Origin: Chalara sp. BL73
Taxonomy: Eukaryota; Ascomycota; Leotiomycetes; Helotiales
Assembly (NCBI GenBank): GCA_918026815.1
Contig: CAKJVC010000172.1
Span: forward strand, 175,609-239,608
Length of the DNA: 64,000 bases
Direction of reading: 5' to 3'
The translations under genes were made by a program, and so were the position numbers. Position 1 is the stretch's first letter; every line of letters begins with the position of its first letter. The notes below the pieces were generated by a model. The model had not been told where the DNA came from. It worked only from the letters and a program-made list of their open reading frames with translations, and ran no database searches. Positions 1 through 12,040 of the stretch are shown in pieces.

Positions 1-15
1 CCATTCATATAAAGA

Positions 16-2638
16 CTATTGCCGTTGGAAATGCTTCCAGTAAACTGGGAAGATTGAGGTGCATTGAATCTGTGGATCATTAGAATGTTCGGCTAAAGAT
101 ACAAATTGCGAACAGGAATTAGGAATGGAGAAAAGATGGGTAACTTGAATTTCATACTGTTGTTGTAGACGGGGATCGATCTGCACCTGAGGAGGGTCTC
201 GGATTTTAGGCGCTTTCCGCCAAAGCATCTGGAGCAGACGAGCATAGCGGGAGCCCATATGATTTGCTTTGTGAAGACGATCGATCGTGCTTTGGACGGT
301 GCGGCGAACCTTAACGGCTTGTCAGTCTTATAACGAAATATATAATGATGGGACTAAATGAAAATTCATACACTAATTCGTTCATCATTCGTCATAGTCG
401 TCGTTGCTCGTGCCTTATACAAGAATACTGCACTATATACAATGTACAAGTAGTAGAGTGTCGGCATATATCGCAATGTTTCAATATCTACAAAACTGTT
501 AAAATGAGCGAGAAGATCTTTAGCTGCATCTAAGGATTCGTATATAAATCGAGCATCTGGAGCTGAGGCGTCGATCAAAGGCATAACTTCCGAGGAATTA
601 TGCTGCTTATCTCTGGGATATAGCACTGCTCGAGCTATTGTAGCCTGATATGCAAATGCATTGACATATAATCGGAGGTAGTCGAATGTTAATAGTAAGC
701 TAGGTTTTGCTGGTGGAGAGCCGATTAAATGTCCCCACGTTCTGTTCCAATTTCGAATACTGGCGCGGAAGTCATCGATGTATTTGGCGTATCGACCTTC
801 CAACATTTCTTTCCAGCCATTACCTTTGGAAGCATAGAGTATGTCGTGACAGTTGGAGAATATCTGGGTAAGCTCGAGGTTGGCTTGGAAGATCGAAGCT
901 CGGTCCTCATCACCTGGAGCGAGAGGTCTCAAGGTCGGGAAGTCATTTGCTTTCATTCCTGAAAGGGGACCGGGACCGCGTGACCAGAATGCTTTCCCCA
1001 ATCGCACTGATACTTGGCGATCACAAAGGTAACAAGCCAGCCATACTAATCTGGATCGATGAAACTTGGTCGGATCTTCCAGGACTTCGCTCTTGAAAGC
1101 GGTTCGGTCTATGCCAAGATAATACGCCAAACGTACCGCTGTACCAATATACATCCAAGCTACTCTGTCTTCCTCGCCTCTTCCAACAGCAACTGAGGCT
1201 TGAGACCTATGCGACACCCATTGGGATAGCAACAGCATGGCCTCCACTGCTTCCACGCCTACTTCTGCGCCAACGGCAATCATCAATACAAGCTCTTTCA
1301 TATGATCATAACAAATTTGGTGGATTCGCTCGTCATCTTTGGATGCAACAGTCAAGATAGCTGCGAATAAATGTGGCTCCCGCTGAGAAAGCCATGGAAG
1401 CTGAGCACGATTGAAAGTCTCTCGTGGAATTATTGGAAAGTATGGATGATGGTATTGCTCATAACTTGTTTCTGTTAGAGGCATATCTGATACGACATAA
1501 TGGAGCTTACATCGTAAATAGTCTATGAATTACTTCGGAGCTTATTAACCCATCCTGAACCTAAAACTCAGAGTCAAAAGGTGTGAAATTGGGAAATCTC
1601 GGCTGGAAATTACACACAGGTTTATAATGTATATAGTCATCTATTTTGGCTCCATTGGGTTGCAATCGCAAAGCAGGGCGATTAGATAGGCTTTGGCCTA
1701 GTGGCTCACTACCAGAATCCCCCTCCTCTGCCTGATCTGCTACCTGAGCAAGAATCTCAAGCGCATCAGAAGGGTTTTGCAATTTTGCAGACGCGATGTT
1801 TTCATGAAATGATGCTCGCTCCTCGACTCTATGATTTGACTCTGAGTTCCCTACTGGTTGTGCCTGCCAGGAGTAATTAGATTCTGTCGGATTGACATAG
1901 GAAACTTGGTAAGGTTGAGCCGGTTGAAGGTTTGGTTGGATGCTCTGCTGACCAGGAAGCGGACTATAGCTTGGAGCAACTAATGCTGGCGATGAGAGGG
2001 ACGAATCTTTTGGGGTATTTGAGTTACTTGGGGTCGTATTTGCTGGCGTGTCTCCCTCGATCTTTGGCTTCTTCCTCACTCTGCGGCCACCCCGATGGCT
2101 TTCTCCTAGGATACATTCACGTGCCTCACGCTGACATCTCCGACATGGCTATGAGCACGTGAGTACGAGATTATTTCATACAGCATGGCCTAAGGGGAGC
2201 ATGTATAACTGGTCTGAACATCGAGGTGGTTTGGGGGTACAGAAAGGAAAGAAAGGTGTTAAAAATATGACATATGAATACTCTAAGAAAAAGACCATTT
2301 AAACAATCTCTGGTCACGTTTAACGAATGACTCGAGTACCAATTAGAAAGCGAGTATCTACTTGACTCCTTGTCGACAGGCAATTTTGACAAAAGAAGTT
2401 GAATATCACTGACCGGCCGACCACCATTTATATCCAGGTCGCATTTGCTTTTCCGACCACGGCAATTCAAGCACGCTCGATAGGCTCTCATGGTGTCCAA
2501 CGGGGGAGGAACCCGTCGACTGTGCTGAGGCGGCACTTCATCTTCGATGATGGGATTCATCAGATTTCCCATAGTGGGAGCACTTTTCATGGCGGATTCG
2601 ACGGATGGCGGAACATCATGCTGTGGCTCGACCGACAT
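16..2638 (-). CDS. Zn2Cys6 transcription factor with fungal-specific TF domain
   Basis: Probable nuclear DNA-binding regulator. The first exon (2414-2638) carries CLNCRGRKSKC and the second (1618-2148) completes the binuclear zinc cluster with PCRRCQREAREC, so the intron 2149-2413 splits the cluster. Further exons inferred by phase: 1511-1560, 372-1464 and 16-309, with introns 1561-1617, 1465-1510 and 310-371. The 1465-1510 acceptor (ACAAG) was chosen because it joins a family-like stretch ending in HHPYFPIIPRE. The long exon resembles the fungal_TF middle homology region, with WLACYLCDRQVSVRLG and a C-terminal helix-rich part. Predicted length about 730 aa, ending with TAG at 16-18. Residues between cluster and regulatory domain are low-complexity S/P/Q. 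The target genes are unknown. The family is firm; the exact splice sites are inference, and an ATG nearer the cluster is possible. Confidence 0.85.
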
Positions 2639-3812
2639 GGTAAATTGGGGACCCTGGGGCCGAGCTGCGAATGATCGAGATAGGATTCTATCTATAGTAC
2701 ACGAGTCGTCTGGGCATGGGAGGGAGTGGAAACAAGGTGATATGATTCAAGCATGATATGCATTCAAAGGCCGATGGGTGGATTATTGGGAGTTCTAGAA
2801 AGTGTGGAGGCGGGGAAAAGATTGCCAACAACCTAGGCTCATCGGCCCGAAGGTGTGGCTGGTGAAGTCAAGCCACATATTGGCAAACTTGTCTTCCTCA
2901 CAGTTAAGTCGTACTACAATTCCTTCTACACCATTGAATGACAACCCCCCTCGGTGTTGCTGCTTTGGCTATACCTTTATCGAGGCCAGTTCTCGAAGAG
3001 GTTAATAACATAGATGACTATTCAATGTAAGTACATTAGCGCATGGCTTAGCCCAAATTCGAAAGACAGGCTGAACTAAATTACAAAAGAAAGAAGCATA
3101 GAGTGAATTTGATCGCAGTTATCCAAGCCCAACGATACTCTGAAACAGTGGTGATTATGATCTAAAGGACTGGCGTCTGGATCAGTCAGGATGTGGATGT
3201 CAAGAATAATTTATCCGACGAGAGCTGAGGAATGGAGCCGACATAAGCCTCAACCCGTTACGTCCATCAAAAAGTGCTGCAGCAATGCGAACAAAATTTT
3301 AAACCAGTGAAACAGGATAATACAATTAGAGAAGGCCTGAGAAATTCATGATCAATGAACAAGAAATTTCCCCTTTTCCAAAAGGCCTCAAAAACCAATA
3401 CTTTTTCTTGACAGTAGCAAAAAATACTGTCAAAATCGTCTAAGATGAGACGTGTATTCAACAAGTTAAAAGTCCAATAACAGCTAGAACAGAACTCAAA
3501 TGGCTCAGACATAGATCTCTGCTACATGTATTAAGCATAAGCTAGGTGTTCCACCGTGTCAAAAAAATTTCGCCCTGAATGCAGGTAGCTGGAAGCAATT
3601 GACAGGGGCGGCTATTCAGGCTCATGGGATAGCTTGATTGCCCCTTCACAAAAGGGTATATACATACCGTCCATCCCTCTCTCAAATTTGCTCTACTTCG
3701 CATTTTCTATTGTATTTGTTAACCCTTACAGCCTTATCAACGTCGCTAATACACCCTGTTCTCAGAAAAACGGCCAGGACTATATCGCCCCAAACGCCAC
3801 ATTTTATGCAAC
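2639..3812. other. Divergent intergenic region
   Basis: About 1.2 kb between the divergently transcribed Zn2Cys6 and C2H2 regulator genes. I see no supported gene. It must hold both promoters; the only clear element is a TATA-like site near its right end. Confidence 0.6.
3657..3662 (+). promoter_or_regulatory. TATA-like element of the C2H2 gene
   Basis: TATATA about 150 bp before the chosen ATG, followed by a pyrimidine-rich stretch with CTCTCAAATTTGC. Spacing fits a fungal core promoter. Motif only. Confidence 0.35.
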
Positions 3813-5091
3813 ATGGATTCAAGTGGTTACTATTCGTTCAGCCAAAGAGGCCTGCAGCAGCTTTCCACCGATGGCTGGGAATTCCACACCGACATGAACC
3901 TCCCAGACATCAATACTGAATCCAATGATTTGGACATCGCCATGAACGACTTTCATCTTCTTGACGGGACTTCTTCGCTCAATCCGAACTCTGAACTCGA
4001 CCACATTTATTCTTTCGATGAGAATACGCTTTCTCAAGGAGCTGCCACAGACTTGGCAACCTCAGATAGATTCGCCTGGAACATGGAAGCCTCAAACTTT
4101 GTCACTAGGCAGAGCGTTTTCGATCTTACGCACACCGACTTTTCCGGCTTCGAAGCAGCTAGGCTATCCGACATAGGGGTTGCTACACAAATGACTCAGC
4201 CTATGACTGGCACACAACCCGACACCCCTCTTTCCTTCGTCGAATCCAGGCGAGTTTTTTTTTTAGAACTGCAAACTAATTTGCCCTTCTCTCTCCAGTT
4301 CCGGTGCGGTGATTCATCGGAGCCGTTTCACATCTGATCACTCCATGGATGGGGGCCTACTGGGAGATGTGCTTAGCAAATGGCCTGGAAGATGTATCTG
4401 GCCAGGCTGTGAATCCGAAGCCTTTCTCAAAACGCGGAAGCTTCTCGAAACTCATGTGTACAACCTTCACGTCAATCCTCTGGTATGCGATGTACCTGGT
4501 TGTACATACAGAAAAGCCTTCGCGAGCGTAGGAGACCTAGAGCGCCACAAAGCCACACGGCACGAAAGAGCTGGTAGATTCAAATGCCCGGACGCAACAT
4601 GCCCAAGGCATGTTCAAGGCTTCTCTCGCAAAGATAAACTGAAGGCACATTCGAAGTCTCATGCTCCAAGAATTCTACATTGCCAATATGATCACTGCGA
4701 GTACCATGTCGATGCTGAGAGAAGGAAACGATTTAGATCCAACAATGAGCATTCCATTCACCAAGCCTCCCATGGTGTGTACGAATGTGCCTTGGGAAGA
4801 TGCGAGGGCTCAAGTTCATCTTTCACACTTGAAGGTTTGACCCAGCATTTCCATAGGCGCCACTGGTGGGGCTGTATCCAGCTCTTTAACAAGGACAACT
4901 TACGAATACTGTTACGCGGTAACTTAGTACTGGATGAGATTGGATTAACGAAAATTCTTGCTGCCTCCGCACCATGGGCGCTTCTTTCCCCCGACCCATT
5001 TGGCTCGTGCTCTACCTGCCACCGACAATCGCAACGGGTAGAGGCTTTGCTTATGCCACCTCCCGATGAGTCCGAAAATATTCATGCTTAA
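3813..5091 (+). CDS. C2H2 zinc-finger protein with a GC-AG intron
   Basis: Predicted 409 aa from exons 3813-4249 and 4299-5091. The N-terminal third is acidic and S/T/N-rich without a recognisable domain and may be an activation region. The second exon encodes about five Cys/His fingers between roughly residues 160 and 310: CIWPGCESEAF..HVYNLH, CDVPGCTYRKAF..HKATRH, CPDATCPRHVQGFSRKDKLKAHSKSH (split here), CQYDHCEYH.. and CALGRCEG..HRRH. A nuclear role in transcription is likely; targets are unknown. The intron 4250-4298 (49 nt) starts GCGAGT and ends CTCCAG. Removing it in phase 2 keeps the frame, whereas the nearby GT option runs into a stop a few codons later. The neighbour to the left is a divergent regulator and to the right a siderophore transporter on the other strand. 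Confidence 0.82.
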
Positions 5092-5795
5092 TCCATTGAA
5101 CTTGTGAAGCACGACTCTATGTTATTCACAAATTTTTGATCGCCATCTTTGTGCTTCCTATTCTATCAACCCGATCATTCGTTCGCTACATACAGGATCC
5201 TCGAGATACAGTATTTCTCAGGGATGGGCCAAAGGCACAACTACGCTTCTCTTTCGAGCTTTGCAGCATCTGCTCTGTCACAATCTCTTAGCTTCTAGGT
5301 TATGTTTTGGTTTGGTTTATAGGAAGGTGCCCCGATACTGAGTGTTGGAAACAATAGCAAGTTCGATTGTTTTACGGTTGGGAGCTATTTACTATGCTTG
5401 CTTTCTTTCCCTTTGCCCTTAATTTTGTATTTTCGTTAGGCCAAACAAGAAAACTCACGCTCGTTAAAAAACCCCGTCTGCGTCAAATATAAAATCGCGA
5501 TGCAAACTTTCCAGACTAGATATAGACTATCATTGAACAGCAAGAGATGTCTGAACCCCACCGAGTGTGAGAGAACCCGCCGTGAATTGGGATGTGTAAT
5601 GTAAAGGAACCTTCACTTGGGAGTTAGACGTGATGAATCTGTGTAAGTGTGATCTACTATTTGTGCGCCATTCTGACACTGATACAATTAACATTACTTT
5701 TAAACTAACTAAATCTTCAAGCGCCACAGCACGTCTTTATGTGACTAAGATAGGCGCTATATGCTATTTTCAACATATCACAGAAGGTGGGATGA
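5092..5795. other. Convergent intergenic region
   Basis: About 700 bp between the 3' ends of the C2H2 gene and the siderophore transporter. Nothing gene-like is supported; it should hold both polyadenylation regions. Confidence 0.6.
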
Positions 5796-7595
5796 TCACG
5801 ACTCTTCCTGTCCCCTCCCCTGCTCCGCTTCCGGCTGACTCTGCTGGTCACTCAATCTCGGATTCCTCAAGCAGAAGGCAAACGCAATAATCGGAACACA
5901 TAAACAGATCCCCGTAATAGTCAGCAGCCGCTGCACACTCTGGTAACTCCTGATGATCTGCGTTCTAACCTCCGTCCCTACAGGATACAAAGCGGCCGCC
6001 GAAAATGGTTTACCATAGACTTCCGCCGCCAGTGTTGCGTTTCCGAGATTGGAATTGAGGTGCGAGTAGAGTGACTGTGTCCAGATGGCGCCAGAAACGC
6101 AGTTTCCGAGCGCGGAGCCGATGTTGTAGGACGCAAGGTAGATTCCGGTTACGACGGCGACGTGCTCGTGTTTTGTTGCTGCCTGCACCGCGGCTTGCGT
6201 TGGGTACGGGAACAAGCCGCCTGCGATGCCCAACAGTATCTGAGCACCGATGACGCCGCTTTTTGCTGAACTCCCACTTCCGCCACGGTAATGGATGAGC
6301 AGACCGAAAGCAACGAGGAAGAGGGCGGTGCCGGTCAAGATTATTGGTTTGAGACGGCGGATCTTGTAGATGACTAAGGAGATTGCAACGCCAGTGAGGA
6401 CGGAGCAGAAGCTATAGAGCGAGGAGACCCGCGTAGCGGAGCTAATGCTGAAATCGAATGCAACCACAAGCACGGTGTAGAGATAGTCGCCTTGTAGATA
6501 CCAGGCAAAATTGAGCATCATTGCTATTCCCAACCCTCCCCAGACACTACGGTCTTTGAGGAGGTGGAAGGGAATGAGCGGGTGCTTGGTGTTGCCTTTC
6601 ATCTCCCAGAGCACAAAGACTGGGATACAGAGGATACCGATGATGAGAGGCGCTAGGATATGTGCGGTGTGCCATTTGGACGCTGTACCGCCAGCGAGAG
6701 TCAGAGGGACGAGGATCAATGCGAAAACGGCGATGAGGAGGATTATACCAGGGATGTCGAGCAGCCAGAAAAGTTCCGTTAAGAGCCTCTTTCCGCCGAA
6801 AGACTCCAAGGTTGTGGGGTACGCGTCTAGTGTACCGCTTTTTCTCGCGCGACGGCCAGTAAGGTAGAGTGTGAGCATCAATGGGAGCGCGCAGATTGGG
6901 TAGATGATGCACCACATCCCGATTCCCCATCTCCAGTTCGTAGCCTTCAGAACCGCTTCGGTAATATTTCCGCTTACCCATGTGTTAATGATGAAAGGGG
7001 TGGCTGGGATATAGGAGAAGAAAACACGGCTGCGCATGGAGGTCACGTCTGCAATGATAACTTCGACCAGGAGGATGACGCAGGTATATCCAATCTGGTA
7101 GAGAACAGCGCCTGCGCAAAATGATTTAACGCCATCTGCAGAAGCTTCAATAATCGTCCCGAGGGTGTAAAAAAAGACGGATACTGCGACAAGCTCTAGA
7201 CGGCCAAAGACATCTGCAATCTTGGCTGCGGTTGGCTGGGCAGCAGCAGCAATGACGCTCCGGAGGACATTGATAGTTGCGAGAAGAGAATGAAGAGCAT
7301 AGTCATCCGTTGCCGTTGCCTGATATGTGTATCTGACTGTTCCATCGAGACCATATGCGTATGCGATGAGGAATGTTCCAAAAAAGAGGAATATTCGATC
7401 CCTTAATGTAAATTGTTTCGAGATCGCTTCAATGCGAGCGACGCCGGGCGACATTTGGCTCAGGGCAATATTTTCAGAGCCATTGCTTGATTTAACTTGA
7501 TGAGGGTCAAGTTTCGAGTCTTCCGTGGCTATGTTGTCCCGTTGGACAGTTCCTGTCGTTGCTTCCATGTCTGCGAGGTTGTGAAGTAAAAGCAT
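5796..7595 (-). CDS. Siderophore-iron transporter (MFS, SIT family)
   Basis: Uninterrupted 599-codon reading frame. After a hydrophilic N-terminus of about 65 residues it shows alternating hydrophobic segments consistent with 14 membrane spans. The stretch [15 protein letters not shown] followed by [10 protein letters not shown] and [12 protein letters not shown] is typical of fungal siderophore-iron:H+ symporters (Sit1/Arn/Mir group) that import ferric siderophores across the plasma or endosomal membrane. Length and layout match the family. The first ATG (7595) is taken; a second ATG nine codons downstream is equally plausible. There is no intron. Iron regulation is suggested by a GATA site upstream. 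Which siderophore is carried cannot be read from the sequence. Confidence 0.93.
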   Translation of the reverse strand: MLLLHNLADMEATTGTVQRDNIATEDSKLDPHQVKSSNGSENIALSQMSPGVARIEAISKQFTLRDRIFLFFGTFLIAYAYGLDGTVRYTYQATATDDYALHSLLATINVLRSVIAAAAQPTAAKIADVFGRLELVAVSVFFYTLGTIIEASADGVKSFCAGAVLYQIGYTCVILLVEVIIADVTSMRSRVFFSYIPATPFIINTWVSGNITEAVLKATNWRWGIGMWCIIYPICALPLMLTLYLTGRRARKSGTLDAYPTTLESFGGKRLLTELFWLLDIPGIILLIAVFALILVPLTLAGGTASKWHTAHILAPLIIGILCIPVFVLWEMKGNTKHPLIPFHLLKDRSVWGGLGIAMMLNFAWYLQGDYLYTVLVVAFDFSISSATRVSSLYSFCSVLTGVAISLVIYKIRRLKPIILTGTALFLVAFGLLIHYRGGSGSSAKSGVIGAQILLGIAGGLFPYPTQAAVQAATKHEHVAVVTGIYLASYNIGSALGNCVSGAIWTQSLYSHLNSNLGNATLAAEVYGKPFSAAALYPVGTEVRTQIIRSYQSVQRLLTITGICLCVPIIAFAFCLRNPRLSDQQSQPEAEQGRGQEES

Positions 7596-7959
7596 TCAAC
7601 AGCAGCAAGGGTGGAAAAAAGAAAGAGAACACCCAAATTTATCAGTCTTTGCGTCAGGTTATGGATCTGTTGAAAAACTCTAGAATGTACGTAGACGAAC
7701 TTAAAATTGGACCCATCGGTGTGCCCCTCGGTGTCACCGTTTTCGACTGGGATCGATCATAAGCTTACCTAATGTCGCCGGTCTCGCACCAATTGTATTG
7801 ATTGCGAGGCAGTGTAGGAACCCTATATCCTCCCGAATTCAAAGACGTTCGGTCCTCTCGGGGCCTGTCATTTGAAAAATATTGGAGATGGGTCCGGTCA
7901 TATGGCCTAATCAAGCTTAAAACAATAAGAAGTGGAGAAGTGCGGGACGATCCCTCAAC

Positions 7960-7990
7960 TTATCTGAGGGAAATTTTCATCTTATCAGAT
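7960..7990 (-). promoter_or_regulatory. Candidate iron-responsive GATA (Sre/Urbs1-type) sites
   Basis: On the transporter strand, ATCTGATAA lies at 7982-7990 and TCAGATAA at 7960-7967. The first matches exactly the extended site ATCWGATAA known for fungal iron-repressor GATA factors (SreA, Sre1, Urbs1). The pair sits about 370-400 bp upstream of the transporter start. Function is inferred from motif and neighbour. Confidence 0.55.
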
Positions 7991-8713
7991 CATCTGGCGC
8001 TTTATAGTAAAACCAGTGGAAGAAAACATATGGCTTCATCCCTTGAAGTGTTACCACGTGCCTTGTCTGGTAAAGATGGAGGTTATAAAATTATTACGTA
8101 TCATTTGGTCCATCACGTGACATCGCGCTTTTTGGACGCTGTTCTACTAAATGTCATCAGGACTTTTACCACCAGATTGTTGTTCAAAATCGCACTTTAG
8201 AACCTTATCAAGTAAATTCAAAACACAATGCATTTTGCAAGACTGAGGAGTTTGTTCAAACCTACAAGGGCACTTAAATGCTTGGAATCAACCATGAAGT
8301 TCCAGCACCGGTTTCCATTTGGATGATATTTACTCATGAAAATAGCTTTGATTTCAGATAGAATGGCTAGCCACATGAAACAACATATCAAATTCTCATG
8401 CTTTAGAATCCTGGGAACCAATACGCCAAACTAATGATTTTGGTAATTATATCGTTAGAGGAAGAATATAGGCTGATGATAAACCGCATATTGCCCAATA
8501 AGAATCTGCTACTCCATTGTACCTTATCAGGAATGGACAATAATTTAATATGTTAGCTGTCAACAGACTCTTTCAAAGCAATTAACCCTTGGGTTCACTA
8601 CAGAATTCATGCAGAGCATCTTAAAGGAGCTTCTAGAGCTCCCATGGTGAATACACCTGAAATTTTGTTACACCCCTGTGCAGCTAGCGCGGCAATTTTA
8701 GCCTCTTTTGTGA

Positions 8714-8720
8714 TATAAAG
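8714..8720 (+). promoter_or_regulatory. TATA box of the first 2EXR gene
   Basis: TATAAAG about 165 bp upstream of the ATG, followed by a C/T-rich stretch. Motif and position only. Confidence 0.4.
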
Positions 8721-8883
8721 ATTGTTTGCGCCGGTCTTCTGCTCATCATCTCCAACTCACTTTTCACAAAATATTACCAACCCACAGCACACAACGTCTT
8801 GCGGCCCTGAAGTAGTCACAGTTATATTCCGTTAAACCATCGTACCTTCAGATATTCAAAGATAATAACCTGCCGATATCAAT

Positions 8884-9904
8884 ATGGCGTCTACCTCATC
8901 TACCTCAGCCTCACCATCGCTCGATGGCATTGTCGTCGCACTTGGACCTACCGCTACAGCTGTACTCAAGACTAAAGCTGAAGCTCAGGACTCAGGAGCG
9001 CTCATTCTTGCGGAATCGATGGAGCCAGATGCTGTTTTTGAACCTCTCGTTGAGTTCCACTACTTTCAAAAGCTGCCAACTGAGATGCGACTTAAAATCT
9101 GGAAATATGCATTGCCCACTTGCATGGATGAGAAAGGTCGTCGAATTGTCGCTATCAACTTACTGTGGGTCCGCCGAGGACAAACCTCCAAGGCAGTCTT
9201 CAAAATAGGCCGTCTCTCGAACTCTGGTGTCCGTAGGTTACACGTCTCTCCTTTATTTCCTATGCTAATATTGTCTTCCATCAGAAAATGTAGGAACCTC
9301 TGCAGAAGTTTTTGATATTGGAATGACAAGAGCAATCCGTGAGAGTCGTGAGGTTTATCTTAAGGAATTCCCGCTCATATTGCCGCTTAACCTCTGGGGT
9401 GCTGGTAACGGCCGCAAGCTCTCAACCCTTTATTTCAACGACCACACGACTATATATATCTCTAACTACCAAAAACTAGCTCACAAGGTTGAAATGAGAT
9501 CATCCATCTTTCCCTGCACAGACTCAACCCACATCCCCTTCCCCCAATGGACCCGCAGTATCAAAAATCTTGCAATCAATTTGTCCTTGCAGGGACTTCA
9601 CACTAGATATTGGGTGCAGGGCTGCGATCAGAATCTTGCAAGCCAGGAGGTTCAGAGTGCTTTTATTGCACATTTCTTCAAGAATGTCGAGACTTTGAAC
9701 ATTATCAACGAAGACATTCCGATTGGAAGGAGGTTCACGAACGGAATAGGTCGATTCAAGACGCGTATGAAGGAGACACAGCCTATGGTCGAGGGAGAAC
9801 AATTCAAGGATGCCGAGAAGATAAAGTTCGAGATGATCGAATTGCTGGAGGCAATAACTGTGTATCGACCTATGCGTTCTGCCAGAGGCAAGTTTAGAGG
9901 ATAA
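8884..9904 (+). CDS. 2EXR-domain protein, copy 1
   Basis: Exons 8884-9232 and 9285-9904, with a 52-nt GT..AG intron in phase 1, give 322 aa. Residues 57-80 (FHYFQKLPTEMRLKIWKYAL) are the hallmark of the fungal 2EXR domain, a helical module related to F-box-like starts. The motif IGMTRAIRESREVYLKEFP after the intron is the usual second conserved block. No catalytic residues, signal peptide or membrane span are visible. Molecular function of the family is not established; it is often expanded in ascomycetes. A paralog with the same intron position follows in tandem, so this is a local duplication. Confidence 0.8.
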
Positions 9905-10349
9905 GCATATGCAGGTTGCCTAAAGGTAGTTGAAGGGGCTTTGCAGTATAGGCATGGTACAAATACTTCTTGGGGCTTTGCTTTTAGCCAAATTTGAGAA
10001 ACAACCAATATGACATAGGTTTTTCCCTTGTAAAAATGATTTTTTCTCAGCTTTTGATATAATGCTACGTGAATAAACAGCGTTTCCTTCCACCTGGAAC
10101 ACTGTAGTTCTTTCTTTAGTAGCCCTTAGTGATCTTACTTATCTTAGAATTGTGAGTGTCCAACTTAATTTTCTAGCCTTATTCATAAGCTTTCTTTGAT
10201 GCACGCAGCAGACATTCACTACTCTCAAATATTGCATTCTACATCTGCCAGCCTCATAGAAGACCGCTAACTAAGAACCTTCAGTCTTCTCACCTCTTTC
10301 CTACCAACATCTCCAGACCACATACCTGTCATTCACAAAATCTTCCAAG
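9905..10349. other. Spacer between tandem 2EXR genes
   Basis: 445 bp holding the terminator of copy 1 and the promoter of copy 2. No gene seen. Confidence 0.6.
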
Positions 10350-11521
10350 GTGGCTCGCAAGACCTCTTCCTCTATGGCCACCTATAATTCTCGAGTTCGG
10401 TACTATGCCCCAGTCGCCAAGATGTATTCTTCACCACCAAAGACCTCGAACCAAGCAACTGTCATTGTCTCAGGTGCCTCAGCCTTGGCTGAGCCACTGG
10501 ACAGTTTCACCCGCTTCCCAAACCTACCCGCCGAGATGCGCCTTAAGATCTGGGGTTACGCTTTACCTACATGTGTGGATAAGAACGGTCGTCGGATTGT
10601 TTCTGTGAAGGTAGAGTTTCTTCGGAAGCCGGACAAGATGTTTAGTGTGGCTTTGCGAATGGATACGAGCGATCATAGACTCGGCTCAACGCAAGGGAAA
10701 GGTGATAGATTCCATTTCCCTTCACAGCCTCATACTGATGCATATATTTAGTTTTACTCTCCACATCTCCAGAAGTCTATGACATTGGCATGACTAGGAC
10801 ATGCGTCGAAAGCCGTGCAGTTTATCTCTTTGCATTCCCTCACGTTCTCCCCCTTACCATTCGCGGTCCTGGCAACGGCCGAAAAACTCCAGTCCTTCGT
10901 TACAATAACGAAACAGTTATTCTCATATCAAATTTCGCCCAGGTGACTAGTAGTGCGAATACCCTGAGGATCGGGCGATTGCTCTTGCCCAAATCCTATT
11001 CGCAGCATGTGTCACTTGGCCCGTGGACAGTAGAGGTAAAGAACCTAGCAATATACGTCAACCAGGACAGTTATATCAACAGGCAATGGTTTCAACCCAT
11101 TTTCGGACATCCAGGGCAATATGAAAATGGTACCGCACTCCTCCTTGCTTACTACTTTAAGAACGTGGAGGCTTTGACGCTCGTTCATGACGCCCACTTC
11201 GGCCATGGGAACAGAAGTTTTATGACTGAACTGAGAGTTACTATTCTTGGGGCCGTGCCTCGTGAAGGTGGGGAGGAAACGCTTGACATTGACAAGGTTT
11301 ATATGCGATATGTTCACTGGGGCGAGGTGCAATACTTATATGACCGTAAATCGAGACAATACATTAATGGCCCTCAGACGCCAAGTTCTGATAGAGAGGA
11401 TGAGGGAGAAACTAAGGAAGAGGCTAAGGGAGAGACTAAGGAAGAGACCGGAGGAGACACTGAGGTTCTTGTGGAGACTTATAAGGATTTTTTCTCAGAG
11501 CCATCTGATGAAGATTTCTGA
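10350..11521 (+). CDS. 2EXR-domain protein, copy 2
   Basis: Exons 10350-10701 and 10773-11521 (intron 71 nt, phase 1, at the place matching copy 1) give 366 aa. Residues 52-76 (FTRFPNLPAEMRLKIWGYAL) are the 2EXR signature and IGMTRTCVESRAVYLFAFP is the second block. Compared with copy 1 the C-terminus is longer and ends in an acidic tail made of repeated GETKEE units. A second ATG at codon 9 could also start translation. Function unknown; it shares with copy 1 the pattern PTC(M/V)D(E/K)(K/N)GRRIV after the first block. Confidence 0.8.
11401..11459 (+). repeat. Imperfect 24-nt coding repeat
   Basis: Two imperfect copies plus a partial third of a purine-rich 24-nt unit at the 3' end of 2EXR copy 2, encoding GETKEEAK / GETKEETG / GDTE. 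Copy number could vary between strains. Confidence 0.7.
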
Positions 11522-12040
11522 GCGAGTCCAATCGGCATGCGAACAATGAAGGCAATAGAGGTTTGAGTTGATGGGTCAATACCGCCTTTAAGGATAGGCA
11601 TTTGCAGCGTTGAGGTTCTGGTGCTACCGAAAATATCACTTTCGAAATGCAAGTGCCGCCAGTGTCTGTTAATATGAGCTAGCTTCTTTCCGCCATCCAG
11701 ATAAATAGGTTGAATAACGCAATCTTTTTAAACTACAGCGAAGTGTTCTTAAACGTAACTGCGTCCCAAAAAAATGCATGTACGGTTGTCTGCAACCAGT
11801 GGCTTCTAGTGCATATCATCCATTCAGAATCCCCAATCTTACAACTATTGTGGAGGATCTTCACCTGGGAACCGCGAGAATTCGGCACCCGTATCAAAGA
11901 TCTCATCTGCCATGAAAGATGGGCTGTTGTCCAGGAAGCTGTTGAGAATATATTCAAACTTGATCCCTTCTTTTTCAAAGATAGAGGATATTTCACTACA
12001 AATTATTGTTAGTCTTCACTATGAACATCAAAGATATTAT
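11522..12040. other. Convergent spacer
   Basis: About 520 bp between 2EXR copy 2 (+) and the first F-box gene (-). Short open frames exist but none resembles a protein. Confidence 0.55.

Larger units (their letters stand above)
7596..8883. other. Divergent intergenic region
   Basis: About 1.3 kb between the siderophore transporter (-) and the first 2EXR gene (+). It contains the paired GATA sites and several single GATA cores, with no supported gene. Confidence 0.6.

Noticed and set aside
1465..1486. Alternative start or exon beginning at MPLTETSY in the Zn2Cys6 gene
   Set aside because: The acceptor before it gives the wrong phase; the acceptor at 1465 restores phase and yields the family-like text.
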